From Natronolimnobius baerhuensis (GTDB lineage: Archaea; Halobacteriota; Halobacteria; Halobacteriales; Natrialbaceae): a stretch of 64,000 bases of DNA. Where the stretch lies: the NCBI RefSeq assembly GCF_002177135.1, contig NZ_MWPH01000001.1:496001-560000 (forward strand). Direction: 5' to 3'. Shown piece by piece: positions 52,512-62,204 of this stretch. The position numbers and the translations under genes are program-made. The notes beneath the pieces are model-generated. The model saw only the letters and a program-made list of their open reading frames with translations. It was not told where the DNA came from and did not search any database. Within the stretch, counting starts at the first letter, position 1, and each line of letters begins with the position of its first letter.

Positions 52512-55298
52512 ATGAGCGGATCTGCGGATCTCGAGTTGCCGGTCGCCGACGAGGAATTGCCGTTCGATCCCAACGCGGCGACGATTTCCGACGGCAATGT
52601 CTTCGACCTGCTCGAGCCCGCAGTCCAGGAGTGGTGGCTCGAGGAATTCGGCGAATTCGTTCCCGAGAACGAGGGCTTTTTTACGCCGCCACAGCGCGGT
52701 GCGATTCCGAAGATCCACGACGAACAGAACACGTTGATCTGTGCGCCGACCGGATCGGGCAAAACGCAAGCCAGTTTCTGTGCGATCATCAACGAACTCT
52801 ACAGACGCGACCGCGAATCCACAGCCGAGACCGAGGAGACCGGCGGCCTCGAGAATTCCGTCTACTGTCTGTATATCTCTCCCCTCAAGTCGCTCGCAAA
52901 CGACATCCACCGGAATCTCGAGGTCCCACTCGATGGCATCGAATCGCTCGCTGCCGACCGCGACGAACCGATGGGCGAGATTCGCCACGCCATCCGCCAC
53001 GGCGATACGCCCTCGAGCGAGCGCCAGAAGATGCTCGAGGAGACGCCCCACATCCTGAATACGACGCCCGAGACGCTCGCCATCTTGCTCAACTCGCCGA
53101 AGTTTCGCGAAAAGCTGCGGACCATCGAGTACGTCATCGTCGATGAGATCCACTCGCTGGCCGCGAGCAAACGGGGGACGCATCTGTCCGTGAGCCTCGA
53201 GCGACTCGAGGCGATGGTCGAGCACGACATTACGCGAATTGGCTGTTCGGCGACGATTGATCCGTTGTCGCAGGTTGCGGAGTTCCTCGTCGGACAGGAA
53301 GAGTCGGGTGGCGACCACCGCCCGTACGACATCGTCGACGCCCGCTTCGCCCGTGAGTTCGACATCGAACTCGAGTGTCCCGCGGACGACCTGATCAATA
53401 CGTCCCGCGAGGTCGTCCAGGAGCGCTTCTATGCGATGCTCCACGAGCACATTCAGGACCATACCAACACGCTCGTCTTTACGAACACCCGCTCGGGCGC
53501 AGAACGCGTCCTGCACACCCTCCGCGAGAACTTCGACGCCTACGACGAAGAGAACTCTGGCTGTCACCACGGCAGTCTCTCGAAGGAGGTCCGCCACAAC
53601 ATCGAGGGGCGGCTCAAAGACGGCACGCTCGACGTGGTGACCACCTCGACGAGCCTCGAGTTGGGCATCGACATGCCCCACGTCGACCTCGTGGTGCAGG
53701 TCGGCTCGCCCAAATCCGTCGCCTCGCTGCTCCAGCGGGTCGGCCGCGCCGGCCACCGCGTCGGCCAAACCGTCACCGGGCGAGTAATCGCACTGGACCG
53801 AGACGAACTGCTCGAGTGTGCCGTCATGCTCAAAAAGGCCGAGGAGGGCTTCGTCGACTCGGTTTCGATCCCCGAAAACGCACAGGACGTGGCGTCCCAG
53901 CAGGTCTACGGGATGGCAATCGCCGAGATTCGCCCGGAATCGGACGTGAAAAACGTACTGCGTCGCGCGTATCCCTACCGCGCCTACTCCGAGGCGGAGT
54001 GGGAGTCGCTCTGTCGGTACCTCACCGCTGAGTACGCCGGTCTCGAGGACAAGAACGTCTACGCGAAAATCTGGCGCGACGAGAACGACCCACCCGACGG
54101 CGAGCACCACTACGAGGAGTATCCGGTGGGCAAACCGCTGATCGGCAAGCGCGGCCGACTCGCGCGGGTGATCTACATGACCAACATCGGGACGATTCCG
54201 GACTCTTTTACCTGCGACGTCTACACCCGTGCCAGCGACGAGTGGGTCGGCCAACTCGACGAGAACTATCTGGACACGCTCGAGAAAGGCGACGTGTTCG
54301 TCCTCGGCGGCGACCACTTCGAGTTTCGCTACCGCCGGGGGTCGAAGGTCTATGTCGACCGCACGCACTCGCGGCCGACGGTGCCGTCGTGGTACTCCGA
54401 ACGCCTGCCGCTATCGTACGATCTGGGTCGGGAAATCGTCGACTTTCAGGGACAACTGCTCGACCACTACGAGGAGGGCGGACCGGCGCGCGTTCGCGCG
54501 TGGCTCCGGGAGTTCCCGTTAGACGACAACAGCGTCCGCGCCATCGCACGGCTGTTCGACCACCAACTCCAGTACGCCGGCCCGGAAAGCGTCAGCACGC
54601 CCGACCGACTCGCCATCGAGGTCGACCGCGACCGCGAGGAGTACGAACGCCACTACTACGTCCACTCCGCGTACGGCCGCAGATTCAACGACGGCTTCTC
54701 GCGCCTGCTGGCGTATCGCTGCGCCCAAGAGGCGACGGCCAACGTCCGCGTCGCCGTCGCGGACAACGGCTTCGTGCTCTCGATGCCCCTAAATCGAAAA
54801 GTCGACCTCGAGGGCATTATCGACGATCTCTCCGCCGACCAGGTCCGGGATGACCTGCGCGTAGCGATTTCTGATACTGACCTGCTGCAACGGTATTTCC
54901 GGATCAACGCAACCCGCTCGCTGATGATCCTCAAACGCTACAAGGGCTACGAGAAATCCGCCAGCGAGCAGCAGGTCTCGAGCGAGATGCTCCTCGGATT
55001 CGCGGAGGACCTCGAGAACTTCGCCGTCATCGAAGAGACCTATCGCGAAATCCTCGAGGACAAACTCGCCGTCGACGAACTCGAGGCCGTCGTCGACGCG
55101 ATTGAGTCGGGCGACCTCGCAGTCGAACGCCACCTCGTCGACTCGCCAACACCGCGTGCGTTTGGCCTCGCGACGCTCTCCGCGAGTGACGTCGTGCTCG
55201 CCGAAGACGAGAGCGCGGCCTTACAGGCGTTTCACGAGCACGTCCTCGAGGAGATCGGCACGGAGTCGATGCAGGGACTTGCCTCTGAATCAGAGTAG
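52512..55298 (+). CDS. lhr: Lhr-type ATP-dependent DNA helicase
   Basis: The 928-residue SF2 helicase has CAPTGSGKTQASF (Walker A) near residue 77, YVIVDEIHSL (DEIH box), GCSATIDPLS (motif III) and LEVVTTSTS-like TTSTSLELGIDMPHVD. RVGRAGHRVGQTVTGRVIA completes motif VI. The C-terminal half is the winged-helix/Lhr-specific region ending at about 870. Lhr-core enzymes unwind 3'-tailed DNA and RNA-DNA hybrids at damaged forks. Length agrees with the archaeal Lhr2/Lhr-core group. ATG 52512 fits the family start. Confidence 0.93.
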   Translation: MSGSADLELPVADEELPFDPNAATISDGNVFDLLEPAVQEWWLEEFGEFVPENEGFFTPPQRGAIPKIHDEQNTLICAPTGSGKTQASFCAIINELYRRDRESTAETEETGGLENSVYCLYISPLKSLANDIHRNLEVPLDGIESLAADRDEPMGEIRHAIRHGDTPSSERQKMLEETPHILNTTPETLAILLNSPKFREKLRTIEYVIVDEIHSLAASKRGTHLSVSLERLEAMVEHDITRIGCSATIDPLSQVAEFLVGQEESGGDHRPYDIVDARFAREFDIELECPADDLINTSREVVQERFYAMLHEHIQDHTNTLVFTNTRSGAERVLHTLRENFDAYDEENSGCHHGSLSKEVRHNIEGRLKDGTLDVVTTSTSLELGIDMPHVDLVVQVGSPKSVASLLQRVGRAGHRVGQTVTGRVIALDRDELLECAVMLKKAEEGFVDSVSIPENAQDVASQQVYGMAIAEIRPESDVKNVLRRAYPYRAYSEAEWESLCRYLTAEYAGLEDKNVYAKIWRDENDPPDGEHHYEEYPVGKPLIGKRGRLARVIYMTNIGTIPDSFTCDVYTRASDEWVGQLDENYLDTLEKGDVFVLGGDHFEFRYRRGSKVYVDRTHSRPTVPSWYSERLPLSYDLGREIVDFQGQLLDHYEEGGPARVRAWLREFPLDDNSVRAIARLFDHQLQYAGPESVSTPDRLAIEVDRDREEYERHYYVHSAYGRRFNDGFSRLLAYRCAQEATANVRVAVADNGFVLSMPLNRKVDLEGIIDDLSADQVRDDLRVAISDTDLLQRYFRINATRSLMILKRYKGYEKSASEQQVSSEMLLGFAEDLENFAVIEETYREILEDKLAVDELEAVVDAIESGDLAVERHLVDSPTPRAFGLATLSASDVVLAEDESAALQAFHEHVLEEIGTESMQGLASESE

Positions 55299-55367
55299 GG
55301 ATCGAAATCTCCACGAGGCCTTTCTGACACTAATTTTTAAATATAGTTCCCTGCGAACAAATCACTA

Positions 55368-55550
55368 ATGTCAGGAATTGTATGTCCCCGGTCGGTGATG
55401 ATGTTGCCGATTGCCAACGTTGCCCTTCCGATCACCCTCATCCTCTTTATTCTGCTTGCAGGAGGGGTCGTTTTTGTCGGGATACTACTCGGTATCGCTT
55501 CCCTTTTCAAGCGGTTCTCCCGCAGTTCGGAAGAGCGCACAGAACCGTGA
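55368..55550 (+). CDS. Small membrane protein overlapping a methyltransferase gene
   Basis: The 60-residue frame encodes a single or paired hydrophobic helix (residues 10-45, LPITLILFILLAGGVVFVGI) followed by SLFKRFSRSSEERTEP, a basic cytosolic tail. Its TGA overlaps the GTG of the next gene in the sequence GTGA, a typical coupled start. No family match; the coupling is the best evidence that it is real. Confidence 0.6.
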   Translation: MSGIVCPRSVMMLPIANVALPITLILFILLAGGVVFVGILLGIASLFKRFSRSSEERTEP

Positions 55551-56194
55551 GACGGGAACAGACACATCACAGCAAAGCGTGGTATAACGCGCTCAGTCCG
55601 TACTATGACGTCCTCGTTGATCCGTTCCAGGGTCGTCTTCGGAGACGCGGAATCGAGTGGTTCGGCGTCTCTCCCGACGACCGCGTTCTCGACATCGGCT
55701 GTGGGACCGGTCGCGGGATTGCCACACTGCAGAATGCTGTCGCATCTGACGGCCACGTTATCGGGATCGACGTTGCAGAGCAGATGTGCCAACTCGCACA
55801 GGATCGGCTTGACGACGAGGATCCATCCGCGGTTGTCTGCGGCGATGCACTGTCGTTGCCGTTCGATGCCGACAGTTTCGATGCTGTCCTCGTGAGTTTC
55901 GCGCTCGAACTGTTCGACGACGACCACCGGACGGCCGTCCTCGCCGAAATCCATCGTGTGCTCAGACCGAGCGGTCGAATCTGTGTCATCAGCCCCACGA
56001 CAGCGGCGAGCGATATCGTCTCGCTGCTCTATACGCGACTCAACGACGCTTTTCCGACGCTGGTCGATAGTCGCCCGCTCGATGTCAGTGCCGTCCTTAC
56101 TACCGCCGGATTCGGGGTTGTGCAAACCCGGATCGAGTGGGCGGTCATCGTCCCGGTCGAAGTCGTCGTTGCCCATCACGAGTCGCGTGCATAG
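55547..56194 (+). CDS. SAM-dependent methyltransferase
   Basis: The 215-residue protein, started at GTG 55547, reads YNALSPYYDVLVDPFQGRLR, then VLDIGCGTGRGIATL (motif I) and HVIGIDVAEQMCQLA. VVCGDALSLPFDADSFDAVL (motif II/III) and HRVLRPSGRICVIS follow. This is the UbiE/type 11 class I methyltransferase pattern. The likely substrate is a small lipid-soluble molecule or quinone, given the coupled membrane protein. A longer frame from 55382 lacks family sequence in its first 55 residues. Confidence 0.82.
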   Translation: MRREQTHHSKAWYNALSPYYDVLVDPFQGRLRRRGIEWFGVSPDDRVLDIGCGTGRGIATLQNAVASDGHVIGIDVAEQMCQLAQDRLDDEDPSAVVCGDALSLPFDADSFDAVLVSFALELFDDDHRTAVLAEIHRVLRPSGRICVISPTTAASDIVSLLYTRLNDAFPTLVDSRPLDVSAVLTTAGFGVVQTRIEWAVIVPVEVVVAHHESRA

Positions 56195-56388
56195 ACCCGC
56201 TCTGTGACACCGACTGACTGTCTCTGCTAGCCGAGGTCGCATGTGAGAACCGGGCGTCTATTCAGCACACAGCAGTCAGCAGCATTGGTCGGGAACAGTG
56301 CCAGCAGTAGGTTTGCACCAGCCACGATCATCGACGTCCTCGAGTCGACGCCGACAGGTACAAACCTCCAATCGTTCCAGTTCGTGAT

Positions 56389-57375
56389 ATGCCCGGGAAG
56401 GTACCGCCGGAGAAGTTGCTCACACACGTCTTCAATCGGACGGGAAACGCCGACGCAGACGAGACGATCATCCAGGGGCCGGCCCACGGCGAGGACGCTG
56501 CGGCCATCGACTGGCCGGGTGGCAATCTCGTCGTGAGTTCCGACCCAATCTCGCTTGCTGCCTCGAAGGTCGGCACCCTCGGCGTCGCCATTGCCTGTAA
56601 CGACGTCGCCGCGGCCGGGGCCGACCCGCGCTGGCTGACCGCCGTCATCTTGCTCCCCGACGAGAGCGCCGACCTCGAGACCATCACGGCCGATCTCGAC
56701 GCCGCCGCGAACGAGGTCGGCGCGTCGATTGTCGGTGGCCACTCCGAGTACGTCGACCAACTCGAGCGCCCGCTGCTCTCGCTGACGGCGATGGGCGCAA
56801 CCGAGACAGTGATCCCGACCGGCGGCGCAGAACCCGGCGACCGAGTCATTCTGACGAAAGCAGCGGGGATCGAGGGCACGGCGATTCTCGCGTCCGATTT
56901 CGGCGATGAGTTCGAGATCGACGACGATCTGCGCGAGCGCGCCGAAGCGTTTCTCGAGGACCTCTCTATCGTCCCCGATGCCCGCGTCGTCCGCGAGTAC
57001 GCGACGGCGATGCACGACCCGACCGAAGGCGGCGTCGTGGCCGGATTACGGGAACTCGCTCGCGCCTCGGATGTCCGCCTCGAGGTCGACCGTGATGCGG
57101 TTCCGGTCCGCGAGGAAACCCGGCGACTCTGCGAGGCGGCCGACGTGGATCCACTGCAGATTTTCGGCTCCGGAGCCTTGCTCGCGGCCGTGCCAGCCGA
57201 CGCCGTCGAGGACTGTCTCGCAGATCTCGCAAACGCCGGGATCGCAGCCGCCGATATCGGCATCGCGACGGCTGGCGGGTCGGACGTGTTACTCGAGGGC
57301 GAGCCACTGACTGGCTCGCTCGAGGACGATTTGTACCCGCTTTGGGAGTCGGCTGACAGCGACGCCGACGCCTGA
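56389..57375 (+). CDS. HypE/AIR-synthase-related protein
   Basis: The 328-residue protein has the PurM/HypE two-domain fold: GEDAAAIDWPGGNLVVSSDP, VAIACNDVAAAGADPRWLTA, IVGGHSEYV, then MHDPTEGGVVAGLRELARAS and FGSGALLAAVP. These are the ATP/substrate loops of the AIR synthase/HypE/ThiL superfamily. It lacks the Cys-containing tail of true HypE. As no hydrogenase genes are visible, it is probably a stand-alone haloarchaeal AIRS-like enzyme of unknown substrate. Confidence 0.82.
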   Translation: MPGKVPPEKLLTHVFNRTGNADADETIIQGPAHGEDAAAIDWPGGNLVVSSDPISLAASKVGTLGVAIACNDVAAAGADPRWLTAVILLPDESADLETITADLDAAANEVGASIVGGHSEYVDQLERPLLSLTAMGATETVIPTGGAEPGDRVILTKAAGIEGTAILASDFGDEFEIDDDLRERAEAFLEDLSIVPDARVVREYATAMHDPTEGGVVAGLRELARASDVRLEVDRDAVPVREETRRLCEAADVDPLQIFGSGALLAAVPADAVEDCLADLANAGIAAADIGIATAGGSDVLLEGEPLTGSLEDDLYPLWESADSDADA

Positions 57376-57717
57376 TCGCGTCAGCGAATCGCTCTCGAGC
57401 CACGAGCCAGCAAGTCGACCGGCTGTGGCAGTGCCGACGGCTGATAAAATCGCTTCGTCTCGGTTTGTGGTTCGTGTGTCTCGAGCGTCCCCGGCTGTGG
57501 ACGGCGAGCGCACAGCTCGATTGCACCACGTGATTCCCTCCCCACTGGTTGCATTCGTTCGGTAATGAACGATAGCTATTGATGAACGTTATGGTACTCG
57601 ATACCGATGTACTGACCATCAGTCTTTGCCGCAGACACGAACGAGATATTACGTTTGTATAAGGGTCGGGCAAAAGAGCCCACAAGACATTTGTCTACAT
57701 ATCAGACACATCACAGT
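57376..57717. other. Intergenic region with possible PIN-like remnant
   Basis: These 342 bp hold no complete gene. A 26-codon frame at 57582-57662 reads MNVMVLDTDVLTISLCRRHE before a stop. Its start resembles the first strand of a PIN-domain toxin (MxVLDTDVL), but nothing of the fold follows. A TATA-like TTGTATAAGG at 57654-57663 could serve the lipoprotein at 57718. Confidence 0.5.
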
Positions 57718-58194
57718 ATGAAACGCAGAACGCTTCTTGGGATATGCGGAGTGGCCTGTGGAATGGGTACCGCAGGGTGCACGTTTGCCGTTGACCGTGA
57801 CGAGGACGAATACGATGAGGACGAATACGATGGTGATCCGTGGGAAAACCCGGATTCGAGTTTAGGAGTTTCCGTGACGATTGAAGTTGTTGAGTCAACT
57901 CCAAATGACGTTGAGCCGATTTCCTCCGACGACGAACGTATAGAGGATGTCGAACTGATCAACGATGCTCTTGATATGCTCTTCGGAACTGATTCCGAAC
58001 CCGAGGAGGAACTATACGGAGAAGCGGCCCTTGCAACCACACACCCGAGAACAGGAGAAAAAGCACAGGAGGCCCGCGAGGCTCGTGAACAACTCCCCGA
58101 TCACGTCTCAGATTCTGACGAAGCAAAAGGGACATATATTGAATATAAATCAAACATACTGAAGGTGAATATATTATTATATTCTGAAGATTGA
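57718..58194 (+). CDS. Tat-type lipoprotein, hypothetical
   Basis: The 158-residue product begins MKRRTLLGICGVACGMGTAG and then CTFAV. A twin-arginine-like start, a hydrophobic core and a lipobox put Cys21 as the lipidated residue. The mature region opens with Asp/Glu/Tyr repeats (DEDEYDEDEYDGD) and is otherwise unremarkable. It ends in a hydrophobic strand. Codon use and base composition are more AT-rich than neighbours in the last third. No family is recognised. Confidence 0.7.
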   Translation: MKRRTLLGICGVACGMGTAGCTFAVDRDEDEYDEDEYDGDPWENPDSSLGVSVTIEVVESTPNDVEPISSDDERIEDVELINDALDMLFGTDSEPEEELYGEAALATTHPRTGEKAQEAREAREQLPDHVSDSDEAKGTYIEYKSNILKVNILLYSED

Positions 58195-58318
58195 TTCCTT
58201 GCGAAGGATTCAGCAGTTTGTTTTCGTGGATTCTACCCCATGTTCGTTACATTGGTCACTTATACTGAACAGGAGTTTCACGACGCACTCTGACTAACGA
58301 AACCCTGCTACACTACTG

Positions 58319-61045
58319 TTATCCCTGTGCCCACTCGAGCATCCGTTCATAAACCGGCTCACTCTCGAGCGCGGTCGCATCACCGACGAGGACGAGCGCG
58401 CGCTTTGGGCGCGTCAGCGCGACGTTAATCCGGCGGTAGTCCTCGAAGATCGGCCCCTCGAGCCTGTCGGTCGCGGTAAAGGAGACGATGATGACCTCTT
58501 GGCTCGAGCCCTGGAACCGATCAACGGTGTCGACTGCCACGTCCTCGGGCACGTGTTTCGAGATTTCGGACACCTGAGCGCGGAACGGGGCAATGACCCC
58601 GATATCCGTACGCTCGAGGCCAGCCGATTCGTAGGTCTCGATCAACTCGGCGATGCGGGCGGCCTCCTCGCTGTCCGTGTAGCGACTTCCGTCACCCTCA
58701 ACGTCGACGAACGTGACTGGATCGTGCAGGGAGTCAGGAAGCGTGTCTCGAGCGACCCCCTCGAGGTCGTCGAGCGTCCGGGCTGCAACCTCGGGTTCGG
58801 CCGGGCGCAACTGGCCGTCGTAGAACTCGCTCGAGGCGAATGCCTGAATGCGCTGGTTCATGCGGTACTGGCGGTCGAGCATGACGCCCGCCTCGGGGTG
58901 GAGATCGATGAGCCGTTCGAACAGCGACTCCGTCAGTTCGTTTTCGGCGCGGACGACGGGCGGCAGTTGCTCGTGGTCGCCGACCAGAACGAACCGCTCG
59001 GCGAGGTTGATCGCCGCGTGCGTGCCGGGTTCGGTCAGTTGGGCGGCCTCATCAACCAGCGCCACGTCGAAGGCCTGCTCTTTCATCACGCGAGAGCCAC
59101 AGGTCGCCGTCGTCGCCGCGACCACCTGCGCGTTCTCGAGTTCGGCAAGACGGTCTTCGGGCTCGCCCGACCGCTCCAGACGATAGGGTGCCATGTCGTC
59201 GCGAACGCCGCTTTCGGAGCCAACACGGACGACGCGGTCCGACTCGAGGCTATCACCGAGTTGCTCGAGGACCGCCTCGAGTGCGTTATCGACGGCCCGA
59301 TTGGTAAACGCTGAGAGGAGAACGCGCTCGCCGCGTTCGACCATCGCGCGGATGGCTCGAGCGATGGTGTAGGTCTTCCCGGTGCCGGGCGGGCCGTGGA
59401 TCAGCGCGCAGTCGTTCGCGCCGACAGCCTTCGTCACGGCCTCGTTCTGGCGTGCGTTGTTGTCGATGAATGTCTCCTCGATTTCACCGAATTCGGGATC
59501 AGCGCGACCGAACAGCACGTCTTTCCGGCGCTCGTTGCCCTTCAACAGCGCATCGTGGAGCGCGGCGAGCAGCCGATCCGTGGTGAGTTCGGAGGGGTAG
59601 ACGTCCAGTCTCGAGACTTCGACCGGTTCGTCGGCCGTCAGTACGACCTCATCATCCAGTCGCTCGATCATCGCAAGCTCGGAGTTGCCCCGAACCGGGT
59701 GGCCGTCGCTCGCCAGCACGAGGTCGCCCTCGCGGAGCTTCGAGGTCGCGCCGCTCGTGCGCGTCGCGTGCAGTTCCCAGCGTCCGCCCTCGAGTTCGCG
59801 CATCTCGGTGAACTCGAGGTCGATCAGCGCGCGGTCGTCGTCGGCGCGTTCCTGGGCGTCTTGCTCCCAGAGTTTGGCGTACTCGCGATGGACTTCGCGG
59901 CGTTCCTCCTCGATGGCGCGATAGAATCGGTCGAAGTACTCGCGTTCCGCCTCAGGGAGTGGCGTGCCGATCTGGCCGGCTTTGGACTCCTGGTCGAGGC
60001 GACCGGAGACGACCATGCAGGTGTCCTGCTCGAAGCAGTACTCGCATTTGGCTGAGCCTTCATAGCCCGTGGGAACGCCCTCGGTCATCTCCATCGCGGC
60101 GAGTTCGTTTCGCAGACGAACGACGAACTTCAGGAGGCCATCGCCCATCGAGAAGTCCTTCGCCGGCGTGAGATCGCCAGTCTCCTCGTTGCGATCCAGC
60201 GCGGAGTTTTTCGTATAGAGGAGCGTTCCCGTATCCACGTCGCCGCCGCGTTCCTCGAGCAAAAGCGCGTAGCAGGCGGCCTGCACCTTGTCCTTGAACC
60301 GGGGCTCTTTCTTGAGGTTCTTGCCAGTCTTGAGTTCGACTGGCGCGCCCCGCCGGATGGCGTCAGCCCGCCCGCGGATGCCGAACGTCTCGCTGATGAG
60401 CAGTTGCTCGGAGCGCCAGGAATCATCTTCGGTGAGGCGACCCTGCTCGAGCCAGCCCTCGATTGCGCCGGCGTTCTCGCGAACGTCCTCGGCGACGGCT
60501 TCGGGAGACTCACCGAGTAAGCCGAGTTGCAGGCCGCGTTCCTCGACGCGCGCATCGATGGACTCCTCGAGGTCGCGCCCGCGGAGCAAGTCGCCGAAGA
60601 CCTCGTGGACGAGCGTCCCTTTCACGACCGGATAGTTCAGGGGGACGCCCGAGAGCTTGTTCAGGTAGTACAGGCGCGGACACTCCACCCAGTTGCGGAT
60701 CGAGGTCACGTTGACGAGAAAGCTCGGCTCGACGACGACGTACGACTCTCCCGTCGTCTTGTATCGCTGTTCGCCCTGATACTCGTCTTCTGCGACGTCC
60801 GTAACCAGCAGTTCCATCCCGGCCTCGAGCAGGTCGGCCGACTCGGTCCACTTGTTCCAGCACGTGACTGTGGTCGGCTCGTGGTCCTCGCCGTCGGCTG
60901 GGGCCGGCCTCGAGGCATGAATCGACTCGATGTCGGTTGCGACCGTGTCGATCTGCAGCGGTACCTCGGCCAGATCGCTCTCGCCGTAGCTTGTCGACAC
61001 CGACCGCACCTCGACGTCGCCCGCGACGGTTCCGCGTATGTGCAC
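58319..61045 (-). CDS. Dna2-like nuclease-helicase
   Basis: The 908-residue protein joins a Cas4/RecB-type nuclease to an SF1B helicase. WVECPRLYYLNKL and CEYCFEQDTC supply the four Fe-S cysteines, and GTLVHEVF, RGRADAI and PVELKTGK are the nuclease motifs. Helicase motifs run from HGPPGTGKTYT (near residue 560) through SAFTNRAVDN, LVDEAAQL and GDHEQLPPV to TVDRFQGSSQEVIIVSF and ALTRPKRAL. This is the Dna2-like arrangement used in Okazaki-fragment processing and end resection. The N-terminal 100 residues look like an OB fold. It is divergent from the SPW-like gene. Confidence 0.9.
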   Translation of the reverse strand: MHIRGTVAGDVEVRSVSTSYGESDLAEVPLQIDTVATDIESIHASRPAPADGEDHEPTTVTCWNKWTESADLLEAGMELLVTDVAEDEYQGEQRYKTTGESYVVVEPSFLVNVTSIRNWVECPRLYYLNKLSGVPLNYPVVKGTLVHEVFGDLLRGRDLEESIDARVEERGLQLGLLGESPEAVAEDVRENAGAIEGWLEQGRLTEDDSWRSEQLLISETFGIRGRADAIRRGAPVELKTGKNLKKEPRFKDKVQAACYALLLEERGGDVDTGTLLYTKNSALDRNEETGDLTPAKDFSMGDGLLKFVVRLRNELAAMEMTEGVPTGYEGSAKCEYCFEQDTCMVVSGRLDQESKAGQIGTPLPEAEREYFDRFYRAIEEERREVHREYAKLWEQDAQERADDDRALIDLEFTEMRELEGGRWELHATRTSGATSKLREGDLVLASDGHPVRGNSELAMIERLDDEVVLTADEPVEVSRLDVYPSELTTDRLLAALHDALLKGNERRKDVLFGRADPEFGEIEETFIDNNARQNEAVTKAVGANDCALIHGPPGTGKTYTIARAIRAMVERGERVLLSAFTNRAVDNALEAVLEQLGDSLESDRVVRVGSESGVRDDMAPYRLERSGEPEDRLAELENAQVVAATTATCGSRVMKEQAFDVALVDEAAQLTEPGTHAAINLAERFVLVGDHEQLPPVVRAENELTESLFERLIDLHPEAGVMLDRQYRMNQRIQAFASSEFYDGQLRPAEPEVAARTLDDLEGVARDTLPDSLHDPVTFVDVEGDGSRYTDSEEAARIAELIETYESAGLERTDIGVIAPFRAQVSEISKHVPEDVAVDTVDRFQGSSQEVIIVSFTATDRLEGPIFEDYRRINVALTRPKRALVLVGDATALESEPVYERMLEWAQG

Positions 61046-61250
61046 GACTATGGCTCACGAACCGAGCCAGCAAAAACGCTACTAGTCGGTGACTCTCGTC
61101 GGCAGGCGAGTGTTTCGGCGGCTCGACGCGTCTTCCCAGCACCCAGCCATAACCGTTCACGAACGTAATCCCGTCTTACTCCCGTTCTCGCCCAGTCGGT
61201 GACCGAAACGGTCGCCCTCGCTTTTGAGAACTCGAGGGCAAGCGCCGTCT

Positions 61251-61826
61251 ATGAGTGACCCGACAGACGACCGTCATCGGGAGACGGAATCCGACTCTGA
61301 TCCGAGACACGACGAGCGGGCAGACACGCCGAGAGACCCTGCCGAGGAGGCGATGGTCTCGGATGTCGACTCGGAAACCGGCGTCGGCGACAACCCGCAG
61401 ATGGACGAACGCGATCCGGGCGACGACGGGACGCTGATCGCCTCGGAGGAGCGGCGTCGGAACACCTCTCTCGTCAGCGCGCTCGTCGCTGTTCTGGGCG
61501 CGTGGGTTGCACTCTCCGTGTTGCTCTATGAGGTAAGCGGTGCGACGCTTGGGAACAACGTCCTCGTCGGCGCAGTCGTGTTCGTCGCTGCGGGATACAA
61601 CTACTACCGCCTTGCGAACGATATTCCGTTGAGCGTCGGCGTCGCCTCGCTGGTCGCCGTCCTCGGCATCTGGCTCATTATCTCGGCGGCGCTGTTCGAG
61701 ATGATCGGTGGCATGTTCTGGAGTACGCTCGTCACCGGCCTGCTCATCGCCGGGCTCTCCGGGTACAACGCCTACGAAGCCCGCGAAGCGCGAGCCATCA
61801 CTGATGCAGACCTTGACAGTGGCTAA
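61251..61826 (+). CDS. SPW-repeat-like membrane protein
   Basis: The 191-residue product has an acidic disordered start (70 residues). Four hydrophobic helices follow in two repeated pairs, LVAVLGAWVALSVLLYEVSG and LVAVLGIWLIISAALFEMIG, each followed by a NxxLVG/TGL-type helix and YNYYR or YNAYEAREAR. The internal repeat suggests an SPW-repeat-like protein of unknown function. ATG 61251 was preferred over 61224. Confidence 0.78.
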   Translation: MSDPTDDRHRETESDSDPRHDERADTPRDPAEEAMVSDVDSETGVGDNPQMDERDPGDDGTLIASEERRRNTSLVSALVAVLGAWVALSVLLYEVSGATLGNNVLVGAVVFVAAGYNYYRLANDIPLSVGVASLVAVLGIWLIISAALFEMIGGMFWSTLVTGLLIAGLSGYNAYEAREARAITDADLDSG

Positions 61827-61837
61827 ACAACCCGTCC

Positions 61838-62077
61838 TCAGATCTCTGCCTCGAGCGTTCGAAGCCGATACTCCGCTGCGTGATGACGCAACGCGACGAC
61901 GGCAAAGCCGAGGACACCGAGAGCGAAACTGAGTGAGACGACCGGTGATACGCCGTTGACGTAACTGTTGAGTAACTGTCCGACTGCAAGCACCAGTGGC
62001 CCAATCGTCAGCAAGCAACTCGTCGCTGGCGTCGCACGAAACAGTTCGGAAATCGGGACGGATTGGCGGGTAGACAT
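61838..62077 (-). CDS. Small membrane protein
   Basis: The 79-residue product has two hydrophobic segments, about residues 18-38 and 45-63. It ends in AEYRLRTLEAEI. The family is unknown. It converges with the SPW-like gene, 11 bp apart. The reading is supported by its length, codon use and clean two-helix pattern only. Confidence 0.6.
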   Translation of the reverse strand: MSTRQSVPISELFRATPATSCLLTIGPLVLAVGQLLNSYVNGVSPVVSLSFALGVLGFAVVALRHHAAEYRLRTLEAEI

Positions 62078-62204
62078 GGCGAATCGAGGGATATGCGTCC
62101 TGTCGGGTCACCCGTCGTATTCCTTTTGGTTCGTGCCCTGACTGGGCACCTCCGTTTTCACCCCGACCGATACGTTCATTCCGACTGCGTTCCAACCGCC
62201 GCCT

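Noticed and set aside
52389-54368. Minus-strand frame extending the RNase Z-like gene to 904 codons
   Set aside because: The RNase Z start is at 52388; the extension is antisense to lhr and lacks any domain.
58319-61045. Cas4-like nuclease fused to helicase as a defence or CRISPR gene
   Set aside because: Domain order and motifs match Dna2-like replication/repair proteins, and no CRISPR array or cas gene is near.
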